A stretch of DNA of 64,000 bases from Dermacentor variabilis (GCF_050947875.1 NC_134573.1:31208115-31272114); one strand, 5' to 3'; shown: positions 41,645-53,596, counted from the first letter of the stretch. The notes: generated from the sequence alone by a model not told the origin. A program made the numbers and translations.

Positions 41645-44600
41645 TTACAATGAATTTCCAGAATACCAGTAACGAGACAGATGCCATCAAACTGACTGTA
41701 GAAATGCATTGTTGTTGCACTTACTCTTTTCGACAAAACGCACTGTTACGCACTAAAGCAAGAAAGTAACTGGAATGCCCATGTAATTTGTCTCACATTT
41801 ATGCAAACATCTCGAAACTGGTTGGTCATCCTGGAAATTATTTTCAAGTGAAAACGTCTTTCAAAGTCACTGGCTACAATTTGTAAACTGCAATATGTGC
41901 CGGAATGTTATAAGTGAATTGGTAAATTTGTGAGAATCAGTTGAATGTGTTTCTCTTTCTTGTGCTAGTAATGTTCACTTTTGAATAATCTAGCTAAGAA
42001 CAAGAGTTGTGCTACCTGGCACAGGCAACCTTAAAAAATCTGTAAAACTGAAAAAGGATAACTCTGTACAATCCTTATTTGTTGGTTGAATGGTGTGTGC
42101 GAATTTCAGTAAACCTTATCTACTTTGGAAACATGGCCACCGCAATAAGTGATGCTATGGGAGGAGCTTCTTATGCTGCATTGCTGTTGCATGATCCAGT
42201 TATTGCCGTAACGTTCCTGCGCAAGTCATTCCACATCAAGCGACTTATTCATATTGACTGCTTCAGATTTTTATACGAAAAAACAGCTATAAGTGACGCG
42301 CTGGAATACTACAAAATTATTCCTTGCGTGAGTTCATTTCACTTTTCTTCACTTCCACCAAAAATGAAAATTAACAAAAAATCTTGTTTCACGCAAACAT
42401 GAAAGACACATCATTGTCATTACTGGAGAGTTTTTCTTGCCCTTTAAATTTATGCGAACTTATACCTATTAATTCTTACTAATGTATATTAGATAGCAAA
42501 ATGAACCATTTTTATGAAGTTATAGAAAACGCAGCTTTTACTGAACAACTCTGACAATGGCACAGATGCACTTGCACGTGTGTCATTCGATGCCGAATCG
42601 ACCAGCGTTTTTTCAACACCACAGATAAAGCTGAAGATATCGCCACATGTTTACTGGAGATCAAAACTCTTTCCACACTTTTATTTATTATTGTCAAGAA
42701 TTTTGTAGCATTTGGCGACATATAGCTTTCCTGCTCAGCTGAGCCAGAGGACATCAATAAACATTCTTTTTCAAATGCACATTGTGTTGGTCGAGGCTTT
42801 CAAATGTTGTGCATGGAAATACAGTGAAGTGATTTGACTGCCAAAATAGTAAATTCTTAAAATATTTGAACACTGCGAGTGCCTTTGGCACTAGCAAAAG
42901 TGAGTAAAATTTCAATGCGTTAATTTGTTTTGCAACGAAAAATTCAAAGACAAATTAAATACAGATTGGTAGCACAGGTTACATAGTACAGCACAAAAAC
43001 ATCTGAAGCTCTGAAGGTTTAGCCGATCGCCTGTAATGAAACTGTAAAATTCTAATCTTTTGCAACAACCTTCATGTTCAAGATAAAAACTGCTTTGGTA
43101 GTTGGCCAAAAAATATGTGATACATTATTAGATAGCTCTACATGTCTGCTATGCATGCGTGAAGTTAAAGGAGAAGGCATTATTTTTAAATGTGAAAAAT
43201 TCTTTTTTGAATTTTTGTCAGCACTGCTTTTTCTCGGATGTGGGCACAAGCTTGCCGGCTGGGAATGCAGACGACAAAGCTGGCGTTGTCTGCAACACAG
43301 ATAGATGATAGAGAAGCGGTGTTGGCGTCTGTATCTTATTGCCAAGAGACGGACGCTCTAACGCAAGGAGGCTTGTGCTTGGGTAAACCGAACAGTCATT
43401 GCACATAAAATATTGATACGTGTTAAATTCGTGAGGGAGTCCTGCAGTGCTAAAAGATTTGTTTCATGCAGTTTACAAAAAGAAATATCTGCTATTACGT
43501 ACACAGTAAATCCAGAAAAAGCGCTGATATTGTTCATGCAAAGCATTTTAAAAGATATGTCGCACTGAAAGGCAACATACAGGGAGCAGGAAACTGTGTC
43601 CTGCTCCCTGGAAACCAATGACGATGCAAGTAGAAAACGTCTTCATAATTAAAACTGAAAACCCACACGAGAACGAACAAATTCTTCTGGAGTTGCATGT
43701 TATCACTGTTTCAGAGCCGGAACATGCTCATCTATAGAAGTCATATGTGCCGTGTTCAGTCAGATATGGTCAAATGTCGTTGGCGACCACTTTTCGCGTT
43801 CACGTAAAAAAAATACGAGTAGAGACTGCGGCACTTGACGTCACCTGCCTTTGTAATGATAAAAAAGGCAGTCACAGTTTGTTGACTAGTTTTGTGGCTA
43901 ATTATATTAACAATCTTTCCTTGCTAGATACAAGGCTTCATATATTGATGCTGTATGTGATCCACAAATGAACATTATAAAAATAATTTATCCCACGAAA
44001 GATACCTTTTCATAACTTGTCACATACATAGCAGACATCTAGGGCTATGTAATGATGGGTGACACGTACTTTCGCGCCGGCCACCAAAGCGAATTTGTTC
44101 ACCTTTAACATGAAGCTTCTTGCAAAACATTTGAACTGTAGCTTTTTTATGAGATAAACTGAACCTCCGAGGCTTCAAATATTTTGTGCCTATCTGAGGT
44201 CAACTAGGCTGCGATTCTATATTTATTTTGTGCCTTCTGTATTCCCCTGCGTCCAGAGAAACAAATTCAAACTTTGAAATTTTGACAGTCACACCACTTC
44301 AGTCTCTTGACATGAACACCATCTCAATATCTAGATCATACAATTTTCCTTTGAAAAGAAGCCTGGATCAGTGCCTTCTTGCTTAGCTGGGCAAGAACAA
44401 TAAATTTTTGCTGAAATTCTCGAAAATTTTTAGAAAGGAAAATAAATGGGGAAATAGAATTTGGAGCTTCAACAAACGCTTCGAAATTTTTTCGTACATA
44501 TCGGTGATGGTAAATAAAGATGCTGATTTGTTGCCCTGGAATGACTCAGGTGTATGTGAAAGCAACTTTGTCAAAAATTTTCTCATTGTACCTACTTTTT

Positions 44601-44753
44601 TAACATCAAGCAAACTTGAAATGGTTAGCCATAATGGAACAGTTTCTGACACAACTCGCATGAAATGACTGCAGATACTTAAAAAATATAATAAGGAAAC
44701 ACCATCCTTGCTGGAAATATGTCAAAAACTGACATAAAATGTAGTGAAATATA
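41645..44753. other. AT-rich, no recognised gene
   Basis: Long AT-rich sequence without transposon motifs. Short frames (for example plus 42079-42402 and minus 43052-43345) have no recognisable domain. The minus-strand piece TTGCAG followed by ACAACGCCAGC near 43275-43300 looks like an exon start but leads into only about 17 codons. If the BEN relic at 48-50 kb was a real gene, this region could be its 3' part or intron. Confidence 0.3.
43580..43610. other. Perfect 12-bp hairpin with 7-nt loop
   Basis: CAGGGAGCAGGA, loop AACTGTG, TCCTGCTCCCTG. The stem is perfect and GC-rich inside AT-rich DNA. No T-run follows and no gene is next to it, so no role is assigned. Confidence 0.6.
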
Positions 44754-45025
44754 ACAAAGCAGAACACTTGTGTTGTGAATTAAGCAATCCAATGTGGGCT
44801 TCTCAGGAGACTAGCATAATTAACATAAATAAAATTACCATAAAAATGTCAAGGCATACAAAGGCACAGCATTTGTACGCTCGTATGAGAAATTTGAATT
44901 GGGCTCTTCAGGAGACTAACAGAAACATAAACGAACATAAAAATTCAGAGAGTTACAAAAGTACAACACTTGTGTTTTCGTTTGGGCTGTCTAACTTGGG
45001 CTCTTCAGAGACTTTTGGTCCCATG
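44754..45025. repeat. Three-unit degenerate tandem repeat, about 100-bp period
   Basis: Units begin at 44754, 44858 and 44955 with ACAAAGCAGAACACTTGTG, ACAAAGGCACAGCATTTGT and ACAAAAGTACAACACTTGTG. Each carries GGGCTCTTCAG (or GGGCTTCTCAG) about 45-50 bp in. Unit 3 is partial. Not coding in any constant frame. Confidence 0.65.
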
Positions 45026-47988
45026 CGAGAAGTGTGGCCGGAGTTATTTACATAGGCAATTTGCGACACGTGAAGCCTGCAAAAACAACCAAAAGCCATA
45101 AGTTTTAAAAAGCAACTTCCACATAAGAGAGCGTGGCATACAGTATGCCTTGGTTATAATGAAATCGATTTATGTATTTGTCTTGTTTTACTCCAACTTT
45201 CCACGGGTACAGCTTCACAGCATTACCATTTCAACTTATTCAATGTGGCACACGACTCCACCAAGTCTCAAATGCAGAAAATGGAAAATAGTAACAACAT
45301 ACTGTAGCAAAATAACTTTATTAATATCCTCAATATCGAAGATGTTAACTTTGCTTGCTTAGAAACAAAATGGTGAAAAAACAATTTCCTGTTCCAAAAG
45401 AAACCTAAACTATGGCAATTAAAATCATTTCTTGTAGCTTTCATAATTATAATGTGCAGCACTTTACTGCACGTTTCCATGCTCCAAATACAAAATTACC
45501 ATGTCACTAGAATTGAGTGTGGCTTTATTTGAAGTTAGGTTTCACGAGTTCACATTTAATTGGACTCCACTTCTCGCCTTACAGTGGCTTAGGACTGTCT
45601 ACTTTAAAGAAAATACTGCTTACAGCGAAGTCTTTTCTGCCTCAACGACTTAACAACTGTTATGAGGATTACCAGTATTTGTGCACCAAGCTGGTTGCCA
45701 TGACATATGCAGAATGTGACAGATGCGAAGAAATTCTCAGTATTCTAAGAGCCATACGGCAGAGGACTGACTTCTTAAACCCTTTGAGGTTCACTGCTGT
45801 ACATCTGTGGCTGTGATGGAATATTTTGAAAAATGTGCCTTTTCAGAACAAAGTATTGGGTACCATCACCCTGGAGGTGCTGCAACCTTCTGGGACTTAT
45901 AGAAAATATTCTTGTTGTGCTGTCACCCCTTGGGTTTATCCAAAACTGACTTTTCACTTAGCTCCTTGGTGTCATCATTGCAGTAGTTCAGGAGGTTGCC
46001 ACTTCACCTAGTTTACTATAAAACAAGGTTTTGTAAGTTTCATTACACAAAATGTTATGCTGCTGTATCCTGCATATAAAAATAAAACATGTAAAACTGC
46101 AAATACTAAAAGGGTTTTGCCGCTTTTTTGTCACTTAAAATAATTATTTACCAGTTTTTTTCCGAAAAGTCACTCTGAAGAACTCAAATCTGCAATAAAA
46201 ATATTAGGGATGCGCGAATAGTGATTTTTGAGACAAAACCGAATAATGCCAGAAGCAAATCGAACATTAGATAGCTTCTGAATAATGAACAGCTGATATC
46301 GCTATTAGCATAAAATTATGTTCACATCCTATTATTCTTAAAGTTAGCAAGTTTCTGTCATTGCACACTATGTTATGAAGAGCTGCACATTAAGGGCACA
46401 AACGAGGCAGCAAAAAGTTTTTTTCACATGCACAGGACTCCTCAGTAAGCATAAATGATTGCTACTGCCTCTAAAATACAGCTACTTAAGTAACGTAGCC
46501 TGGTCCGCTATTCGTGCAAGTTCTCACATTTTATGTCTATACTTTATGTAGAGAGGCACGGGGATCGATACCCCGCACCATCACCACTTTGGTACGGGCG
46601 AAGGAGACCGTTTATAGCCCTTACGGATGAAGGGGACCGTTTACATTAAGTCGCGAAGGTGAGCGCAAGAGCGGCCAGCTGGTTGATCAACTCAGCGTCG
46701 TTCTCTTCTTCCTTCCCCCACTCGGGACCGCAAGCACGTTCACCGGTCTTCGTTTTCTTCATGCGTAACATTATTATTGGAGGTGAAAATTTACCATACT
46801 TTGGCTCAAATTTTCTTTTATTGGTGTTTTGAAATGTTTGAATAATATTCGCATTTACAAATAGTGACCAAACAAAGATCAAATCGAATAGGACACTGAT
46901 CAATTCGAAAGTTTCAAGTATTTGCACACCACTAAAATGTATAACTCCTAAATTGGAGAGGCATACTTCTGCCCAAGATGTGATCCTCAACGGGAAAGCT
47001 AATGCATCTTGATAAATTTAAGCACATAATCTACTTAGAAATGGTTCATAATAAGCCTCTAAACAGGCAAGTGAAGTAAGGAAGCAGAAAACAATTCCAA
47101 CAATTTCAAAATGGGAGTATTGGACATATCTGATGGTCTGCAGGAAGCTTTATACAGTATTCACGAAAGGCCTATTCTCAATTTATTGAAGTACACGCGG
47201 AAAAGCCACATAAATGTTTTTTTTTTCATATCTTAGCATAGAAAGTGATAAAGTGCGCGTTAATAAATACGAGTCGTAGGTTACGCGCTTAGAATAAGTA
47301 AACGCCCACTAAACATAGTACTGTTGACAGCGATGCTGGCAACTCTGTCCCTGTTGTTTCTTTGATTTAAAGAACCAAAAGAAAATTGCCACACAACTCA
47401 TGTTCCCTCTGCTGAAAGGCTGGTGTCTCGCATCCCATGCACCTCCTTCAAGATAGGAGCAACTTTAATTCAATGTGGTCTGTTAAAATTGGTGAAGCTA
47501 ATGTTTCACATCCCAGAACCTGGAGAGCTGTTTTGATTGCTGAAATTTGGTGAACCTGCTGCTCCTCGAGCTGAGCAGTAACCACACTTGAGCATAGCTT
47601 CCCCGCAATTTGTATTAAAATAACACTTTTAGGCTACTTAAACATGTCGCCCATGCCACTAGACTTGGAGCGTGCTTCACAGACAACTATTCGTTGCAAT
47701 GACAGCCAAGTAGTACTGCTAATGCACAAATGCAGCCTCATTTCATCTGGTGGAGCCGCCAAAAACTTCTGGCAATGAAGGCAACCTTAAAATTTTAGAA
47801 GCTTGTGAGTGTGGTGGCATTAGGCACTTAAGATCATATGAACAGTCATTCCAAATAGTAGGCTATTGTAGCCCACAACTGCACACATGGGCTACTTGAA
47901 AGTCGTTTGTTATGCCAATGGCAAGTTGCTAATTTTAGATAAAAACGTGAATGTAAAAATGCAACCACAAAGGATATATGGTACTTGC
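45026..47988. other. AT-rich, no recognised gene
   Basis: The only contrast is a GC-richer patch at 46550-46760. A minus-strand frame there ends MKKTKTGERACGPEWGKEEE followed by NDAELINQLAALAL, with no family I know, and a T-arm-like GGGGTATCGATCCCC is next to it (see rejected). Plus-strand frames at 45517-46011 have no motif. Confidence 0.3.
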
Positions 47989-48192
47989 CTATAACAGCGT
48001 TGACCCTGGTGGGGTCAAGAGCCTCTTTTGCCCCTTGGTGTTATTTCCAAAGCGCAAATGGCCCATGAGCTCCTCCGCTGTGAACATATGGTGAAGCAAG
48101 GCCCTTGCAAACTTCCTGGTCCACCATTACAGGCCATGGTAAGCTGTGCCAGGATAACCTTCTCAATGTGCCCTCCTCCAACCTATGTGAAC
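47989..48192 (-). pseudogene. BEN-domain exon, frameshifted
   Basis: Read on the minus strand, three frames in succession give one BEN-like domain. Frame 1 has VHIG... and GHIEKVILAQLTMACNGG. Frame 2 has TRKFARALLHHMFTAEELMG followed by HLRFGNNTKG. Frame 3 has AKEALDPTRVNAVIG. The FT.EEL and LDP..VNA.I motifs, in this order and spacing, are the hallmark of BEN domains (chromatin and DNA-binding modules). The upstream edge ACATGCAG and the downstream edge ATAG followed by GCAAGT look like an acceptor and a GC-type donor. Two frameshifts make it non-functional here, unless they are assembly errors. It sits in the AT-rich, transposon-poor part of the window. Confidence 0.5.
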
Positions 48193-48414
48193 CTGCATGT
48201 TTAAGTAAATGTTAGCAAAGCAGTTTTAAGCCTTTCAAGCACATTGCCACAACAGCCCTACTGCAAATAAATTAAAAAAGTACCTGTTGCGAATCTAGAA
48301 TGCTAAACTTGATTTCTCACTAGCTTCTCATGCTGTCTGGATGCCACGTGTTTCAGAAAAACAATCCAGCACAAACAATAATAATAACCAAAGTATCCAA
48401 AACATCTAGTACTT

Positions 48415-48566
48415 GAAAAAGGAGGGTACCAGCAAAACACAAAGGACGCGCACACGAGGAAACGGCATTAGACACGGACGGGCGTTGGGACGGACCAGCG
48501 TCCGTCCGTGTCTAACGCCTTTTCCGTGTGTGCGCGTCCTTTGTTTTGCTGGTACCCCCTTTTTCA
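48415..48566. repeat. Fold-back element with about 70-bp inverted arms
   Basis: The left arm 48415-48484 (TGAAAAAGGAGGGTACCAGC ... GACACGGACGGGCG) is the near-perfect reverse complement of the right arm 48498-48566 (CGTCCGTCCGTGTC ... GCTGGTACCCCCTTTTTCA). The loop is only about 13 bp. The right flank reads CATGCACCAACTGGCCCAA. The shape is that of a fold-back or MITE-type element. No target duplication is certain. Confidence 0.8.
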
Positions 48567-48659
48567 TGTTCATCATGCACCAACTGGCCCAAGAGCTTGC
48601 GCTAAGCATATCTAGTACTGTTTATTGCGATTGCCATTCTTAGGATACTTCATATTTTC

Positions 48660-48860
48660 AGGTGCTTGTCTCTATTTTCCCATCCATTTGTGTCAATGGG
48701 TAGCCCATGGTCTAATGGGGAGATTGGGCTATGTTGAGGGAAGAGTTCAAAATCAACCGTCAGAACAGCTTGGGTTACTGGGTGTGCGACCCTGGGCATA
48801 TGCCACTTTTCAATGAATCTCTTTCACGCTATCTTGGGCAACTGCTGCTGCTTGTGTTGG
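48660..48860 (+). repeat. tRNA-derived SINE S2, truncated copy
   Basis: An A-box-like TGGTCTAATGG at 48708-48718 and a weak B-box AGTTCAAAATC at 48744-48754 are followed by CCGTCAGAACAGCTTGGGTTACTG in sequence and by CTTTTCAATGAATCTCTTTCACGC. The order and spacing match SINE S2 at 32930-33480, but only the first tail unit is present. Confidence 0.65.
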
Positions 48861-49367
48861 CAAGCAGCATTAGGAGCTCGAAGAGGGACATGACTGTCCA
48901 TCATTATTAAGATTACCACTACACATCAGGTTCGCTTGCTGTGCTCCAAAAGTAATATGTGAGATTCGACTCTACTGTATGAAACGTACATAAGCCGCAA
49001 AAACAGTATGTGCCAATAACCCCCTCAATTATGTTAATCGACTGCCAAAGCACAGGTTGCACAAGATGACGGAATGAATTCAGAAGTTTGTGGACAGTCA
49101 GATGATGTCCTAGCCAGGGACCTCTAAGGAGACTTGGTCATTTCCCCGATTTGCATCATCGTGCGCCCACACATCGTATTACAATTCTGTCTGTCTCATT
49201 GTGCCACCGTTCTAATAATCATCACGTATCACCACTAAGTAAAATATAAATAGACACACATCTACTGTTTAATAATTCTTTATGGAAAATACTTTGAGCA
49301 CGAGTTTTTGCAGGGATCACGATTCTACAGCATAAAGGAGCACTAAAGTAAAATTAAATTAATTAAA

Positions 49368-49565
49368 TTCTGGCATTTTAAGTGTCAAAACGACAATCTG
49401 ATCTTGAAGCTCGCCATAGTGGGGAACTCTGGATTAATTTTTACCAAATCAGGCTGCACGGTACATGGGCAGTTTTGCATTTCACCTCCATCAAAATGCG
49501 GTTGCTTGATCCTGTGACCTCGTGCTTAGCAGCGCTGTGGCAACGCCCCTAAGCAACTACGGCAT
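49368..49565 (-). repeat. tRNA-derived SINE S1, degenerate copy
   Basis: On the minus strand: CGCTGCTAAGCACGAGGTCAC (A-box side), a weak B-box, GATGGAGGTGAAATGCAAAA, then TAATCCAGAGTTCCCCACTA and the tail CTTAAAATGCCAGAA. This is the same order as in the S1 copies at 25807-26023 and 53194-53420. Confidence 0.75.
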
Positions 49566-50300
49566 GATAGAACTGAAGAGAAAATTTATTTTAGATATAT
49601 CTGTAAATGACTTTCCTACAATTCAAGAGATTCACTCGTACCGTGGCAAGAGGCTGAGTAAACTGTAAAAGCAGGAAGAGGAAACATTGGTGGCAGTGCT
49701 GCCTTGAAGTTACCACACCTGTTTGCTGTGACGTCATGGATTTTGATGATATCTGTTCAGGTGTAGCAATTTCTTTTAGAAATAAAGATGTTCATCGTAT
49801 TTCGAAAACCCAAAATAAAAAGCGTCAGGAATTTTTCCAAACCAGTACAGCCCAAGTTTGACAAAATACTTGGAATACACGATGTGTCAATGAGGTGACA
49901 GCACGAAGATTTTGGGGGGATACTCAGAAAATTGAACTTTGAGCTTTATTTTCTCTAATAATCGGGCAACTACCAAGAAATTTACAGAAGTAGATATTTA
50001 AAATGATGCTTTATATTAAGTTGATTTAGGGTGTCATTAGTGTCCCCTTAATACAAAACAAGGAATGCACTTGGCTGCGCAATAAGTTAACATGCATCAC
50101 TGGTTCTCATTAAGGTAGGATTATCCGTATAGCAAATGGCATGCACTGGCTGCTCCAGAGGGGAGCCCTGCCACCTCCCCTCAACCTCCCAATTTCCAGT
50201 TGCTTTATGAGCAGTGATGCAATTTCTGTACATTAAAGAGACATAATGCCAAGGAGGTTCACGTCATGCTGGCTACAGTATGTGGTGACCGGCAGTTCAC
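49566..50300. other. AT-rich, no recognised gene
   Basis: No motif, repeat or RNA gene seen. If the two BEN exon-like pieces belong together, this is part of the intron between them, with the fold-back element and two SINEs. Confidence 0.3.
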
Positions 50301-50420
50301 ACCGTCCAGCTCGGCATCAATCTTTTTTGGAATTTGACCCATGAAATGCAGAAAGCCCTGATCACTGCTCGTTCTTCAGCCAACTTTCTCAATGGGTGCT
50401 GCTGTTTCGGTTTGATACCC
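50301..50420 (-). pseudogene. Exon-like piece upstream of the BEN exon
   Basis: On the minus strand, after CTGCTAG (acceptor-like), one frame reads ETAAPIEKVG, a stop, then SSDQGFLHFMGQIPKKIDAE ending LDG, and meets GTGAAC (donor-like) at 50300. BEN proteins commonly carry an acidic E.DG just before V-H-x-G, and the next exon (48192) begins with VHIG in matching phase 0. The joining is inferred. The internal stop fits a decayed gene. Taken alone the piece would not be recognisable. Confidence 0.35.
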
Positions 50421-52321
50421 CTAGCAGTGCAGTTCTGTGTGACATAGGGTATAATACCTTCATTCTGGTAAAACTATAAAGATGTGCACTCATGTAGGCC
50501 ACTAATGTCCACATTAAGTTTCTGAACGCCCCTCTTATATCAGGCATATACACTAAATAGGGCACATTCTGCGTTTAATATGTTCACAAAGACACTGAAA
50601 TTCACTCCCAGTCCCAGAGCAGTTGCAAAGTCTTTCGGCTGAGTGCTTAATGGCACGATGTCCGCTAATGAAGGCACTCTGCACCAATTGATCACTGGAG
50701 GAAATGCCTTGCATTTGCATCAGCAATGTTGTTTTTTCTGCTTCCTGCAGTACATTTTCACGGCATCACTTTATTTGATCATGGTGGCGCTACAGAATGG
50801 ATGGCTAAAAAATTCACCTTTAGCGTTCCTGTTGGGGCCTCTCCCAGCTCATCTTGAATCTGAAAAAAGATGTCAGTATAAAAACGTGAAGCCACGATGC
50901 AGCAAAAGCAGCAATCAAAAGAGCTACATAGACCATTAGGCTGACATAAATGGACGGATACAAATGATTAGTCATTGAATACACTAAAGTGTGGCTGCTC
51001 TTGCCAATGGCAGTGCGAGCTTGTCAAATAATTTATTTCTCATTCCTCTACATATTTTAAAAATTATTTCCACGCATCTACTTAACTGTTATGGTCACAT
51101 ATTAAAGGCAGCTCTTCCGTATAATACCACAGTGTTACATTCTTTTACTCCCTGTCTACCTGATGCTACTGAAGTTTGCTTACTCTCAAAGAAAGTGTTT
51201 CACAGAACTGCTCTATCGACAAAGCATTATACCAAGCTTATGGCAAACCGTCGTCATTTAGTTAACGATGAACTCCCCTTTATATCTGTTCTTTCTATGG
51301 TGCTCGGATTCTAATCCAAAATTGCTTTTCGACATAACTGCTTCTATGGTCACAAGAAACTTTGCTAATTATTATGTTTGTGTTGCCGATAACGCATACA
51401 TGCCGCCTGAAGACACAGTGGGACGACAAGGCGGATATGCCAGGCATCTCGTTCCTTTACTGATTTTAAACCTTTGTTAAATCAATCAGTTACTGAAGTG
51501 CGAAAAGCTGCAACTTTACGACATTACATTATTTTGAATGTTTTATCCCAGTAAAATAGGACCTGGAATGCCATGAAATCTGCCTTTCCGTGAATGCAAA
51601 GAGCGCCTACGCGAGGCCGTTTGCGCGAAGCAATCGATGGCGTCGAAACACACGCGGTTGGCAAGGCGTATAACTCGCAGCACTCTGTGGCACCACACCC
51701 TATTGTATCTCACGTATCGCATCGCATGTACACCATTGAAATTCTTTATTATTATTGCTCGATAGCCTCCTGTGTTTTCTGATCGCGCGAACGTCGGCCG
51801 CACGGCGTGTCAGCGGCCTGGAAGCAACACGGGGTCACTCGATCGTGAAGGGAACACCGCAACAGAATACATTTTTGCCGATCCCACCGCCCCTCGTTGC
51901 TACAAGCCCACTCACACACCTTGTACTAGACAGCTTGGAGCAAACGAATTATCTTCGATTACAGTACAGATCGCATGCTTTCACGTCGCATTGTTTTGCG
52001 GTCATTAATGAGGCTAACTCAATCGGCGCTCGAACAACGTATCAGAAATCATGGCGTACAACATGCCCTGTTTTAGCTGGCACCACATAGCTGCCTTACG
52101 TTGCCACAAGCGAAGTGTCAAGTTAAACTAGGACAAAACTCCATGTTATATACCACAAATCTAGTGCTGTACAACCAATTCTCGACACGGAAGGATAGTA
52201 CTAGGAATGAAAACTAGAAAAGAGGCGCGCGGAAGACACGCACAAGCGCTGAACTCATTTCCGGGCTTCCTTTCACCGCATCGCAATGGACGAACAAGGG
52301 GAATTCGAAACACTCACTCAC
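50421..52321. other. No recognised gene
   Basis: AT-rich up to about 51560, then GC content rises toward 52500. Plus-strand frames 50643-50939, 50991-51314 and 51755-52090 have no family motif. No repeat shared with the window was seen. Confidence 0.3.
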
Positions 52322-52429
52322 CTTTGATGTCGCTGAGTCGGAGGCGATCATGGCGATCTTCGAGGCAAGAAGCCCATACAAAGCAAGAAACACGCAGGAA
52401 TATTCCGAAGAAGTTTTAGCGAAGCACAC
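52322..52429 (-). other. Candidate first exon ending in a strong splice donor
   Basis: The minus-strand sequence ends ATCAAAG followed by GTGAGTGAG, a near-consensus splice donor at 52321. Two frames are open into it: one with an ATG (MIASDSATSK), the other reading CFVWASCLEDRHDRLRLSDI without an ATG. The second resembles the N-terminal segment often placed before BEN domains, which ends in S-D-I-K. That would make it the start of the gene whose BEN exon is at 48.1 kb. The surrounding GC rise is promoter-like. Low certainty. Confidence 0.25.
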
Positions 52430-53193
52430 AAAGAACGCAGAAATCCCAGGAAGCTCTCATGCAAACGGCGTGCTCGAACTCCCGGAATGCGCCAAGCATC
52501 AACTGCGCAAACGCGCAATCATACAACTACACTCATACAAATACGCACTTATATTATCATGAATTGTACCACTTGATAACAAATTTTTAATATCATGTTG
52601 TTGCTGAACAATTGCAGCGATTTGCAAGTGTATGAAAGTTTGCTGCTTCGCTTTTTTGATGAACTACTTTCTGTAGCGCAGTAACGCAGTGCACCGGCCG
52701 AAGCTAATGGCATGCGCGGGAAACGGCGCCAAATTCAAACGTCGCAAACGCCGCGCCAATGTATGCGCGCACAGTTTTCGTCGTTCGGATTTTTTTAAAA
52801 AAAGTGACGCGTGCCGCAACCATTCGAACTGATCTATTGACAAGAAAAGTACAGACATGTCGCTGTTTATGCTTCTTATTTCGACGTCATGGCAAACTGC
52901 AGGCGTTCTGTCGTCCCATTCTTTAAACATTTGTGCATGTGCTTCTACGCTGTGCGATTTGTCACCGTGAACATATAGCAGCGCAGATTGTGCTTGGTGA
53001 CCAAGCAGATTCCCAGCACAGTCGCCAGCACCCCGTCTATGTCATAGGGAAGAATTTGGCCTCCATGTGAAATATGAGCACCATGTTGTACATACCGGCC
53101 AAGCTATTCGTTTCGTTTTACTGCGGGCTAACGGGTAACATCTAAGCGAAACGCACTCTGTAAAAACGACATTCACTGCTTTCTCCGCCGCAC

Positions 53194-53420
53194 CCGCCGT
53201 GGCGGCGTAGCGGCTGAGGTGTTGCGCTACTAACCCGAGTGCTTGGGATCTTATGCCGGCCGCGGCGGTGGCATTCCCATGGGGGTGAAATGCAAAAACC
53301 CCGTGTACTGTGCGTTCGTTGCAGGTTAAAGGACACAAGATGGTCAAAATAAATATTGAGTTTCTTACTACGGTGTGGCTCATAAACAAAGCGTAGTTTT
53401 GGCACGTTAAACCCCAGACT
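53194..53420 (+). repeat. tRNA-derived SINE S1, nearly complete copy
   Basis: Head CGGCTGAGGTGTTGCGCTAC, a decayed B-box (GGGATCTTATGCCGGCC), GGGGGTGAAATGCAAAAACC, CCGTGTACTGTGCG, then TTGAGTTTCTTACTACGG and the tail TTTTGGCACGTTAAACCCCA. It is the plus-strand counterpart of the copies at 25807-26023 and 49368-49565. Confidence 0.8.
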
Positions 53421-53596
53421 TGAATTTTGTTAACTTTCGCCGCCACCTTGACCATATTTAACATGGAAGCATGAAATGCCGTTTCCTAACACACAGCCAG
53501 GGCACTGGCCCCTTATAATAGTCGCCGACAGAAATGCAGGATGTGTCCACTCATCGGTTGTTTGTCACTGCTAGTAGGCACGCTTGTCTTCTCAAA

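Noticed and set aside
42079..42402. 107-codon plus-strand frame as a gene
   Set aside because: No motif, no splice signals, composition like the surrounding AT-rich DNA.
46555..46600. T-arm-like GGGGTATCGATCCCC followed by an acceptor-like tail on the minus strand, possible tRNA gene
   Set aside because: I could not find matching acceptor, D and anticodon arms at the right distances upstream; more likely a repeat end or chance.
46646..46990. 114-codon minus-strand frame as a gene
   Set aside because: The only coding-like part is the last about 40 codons; no family recognised and the first half is AT-rich noise.
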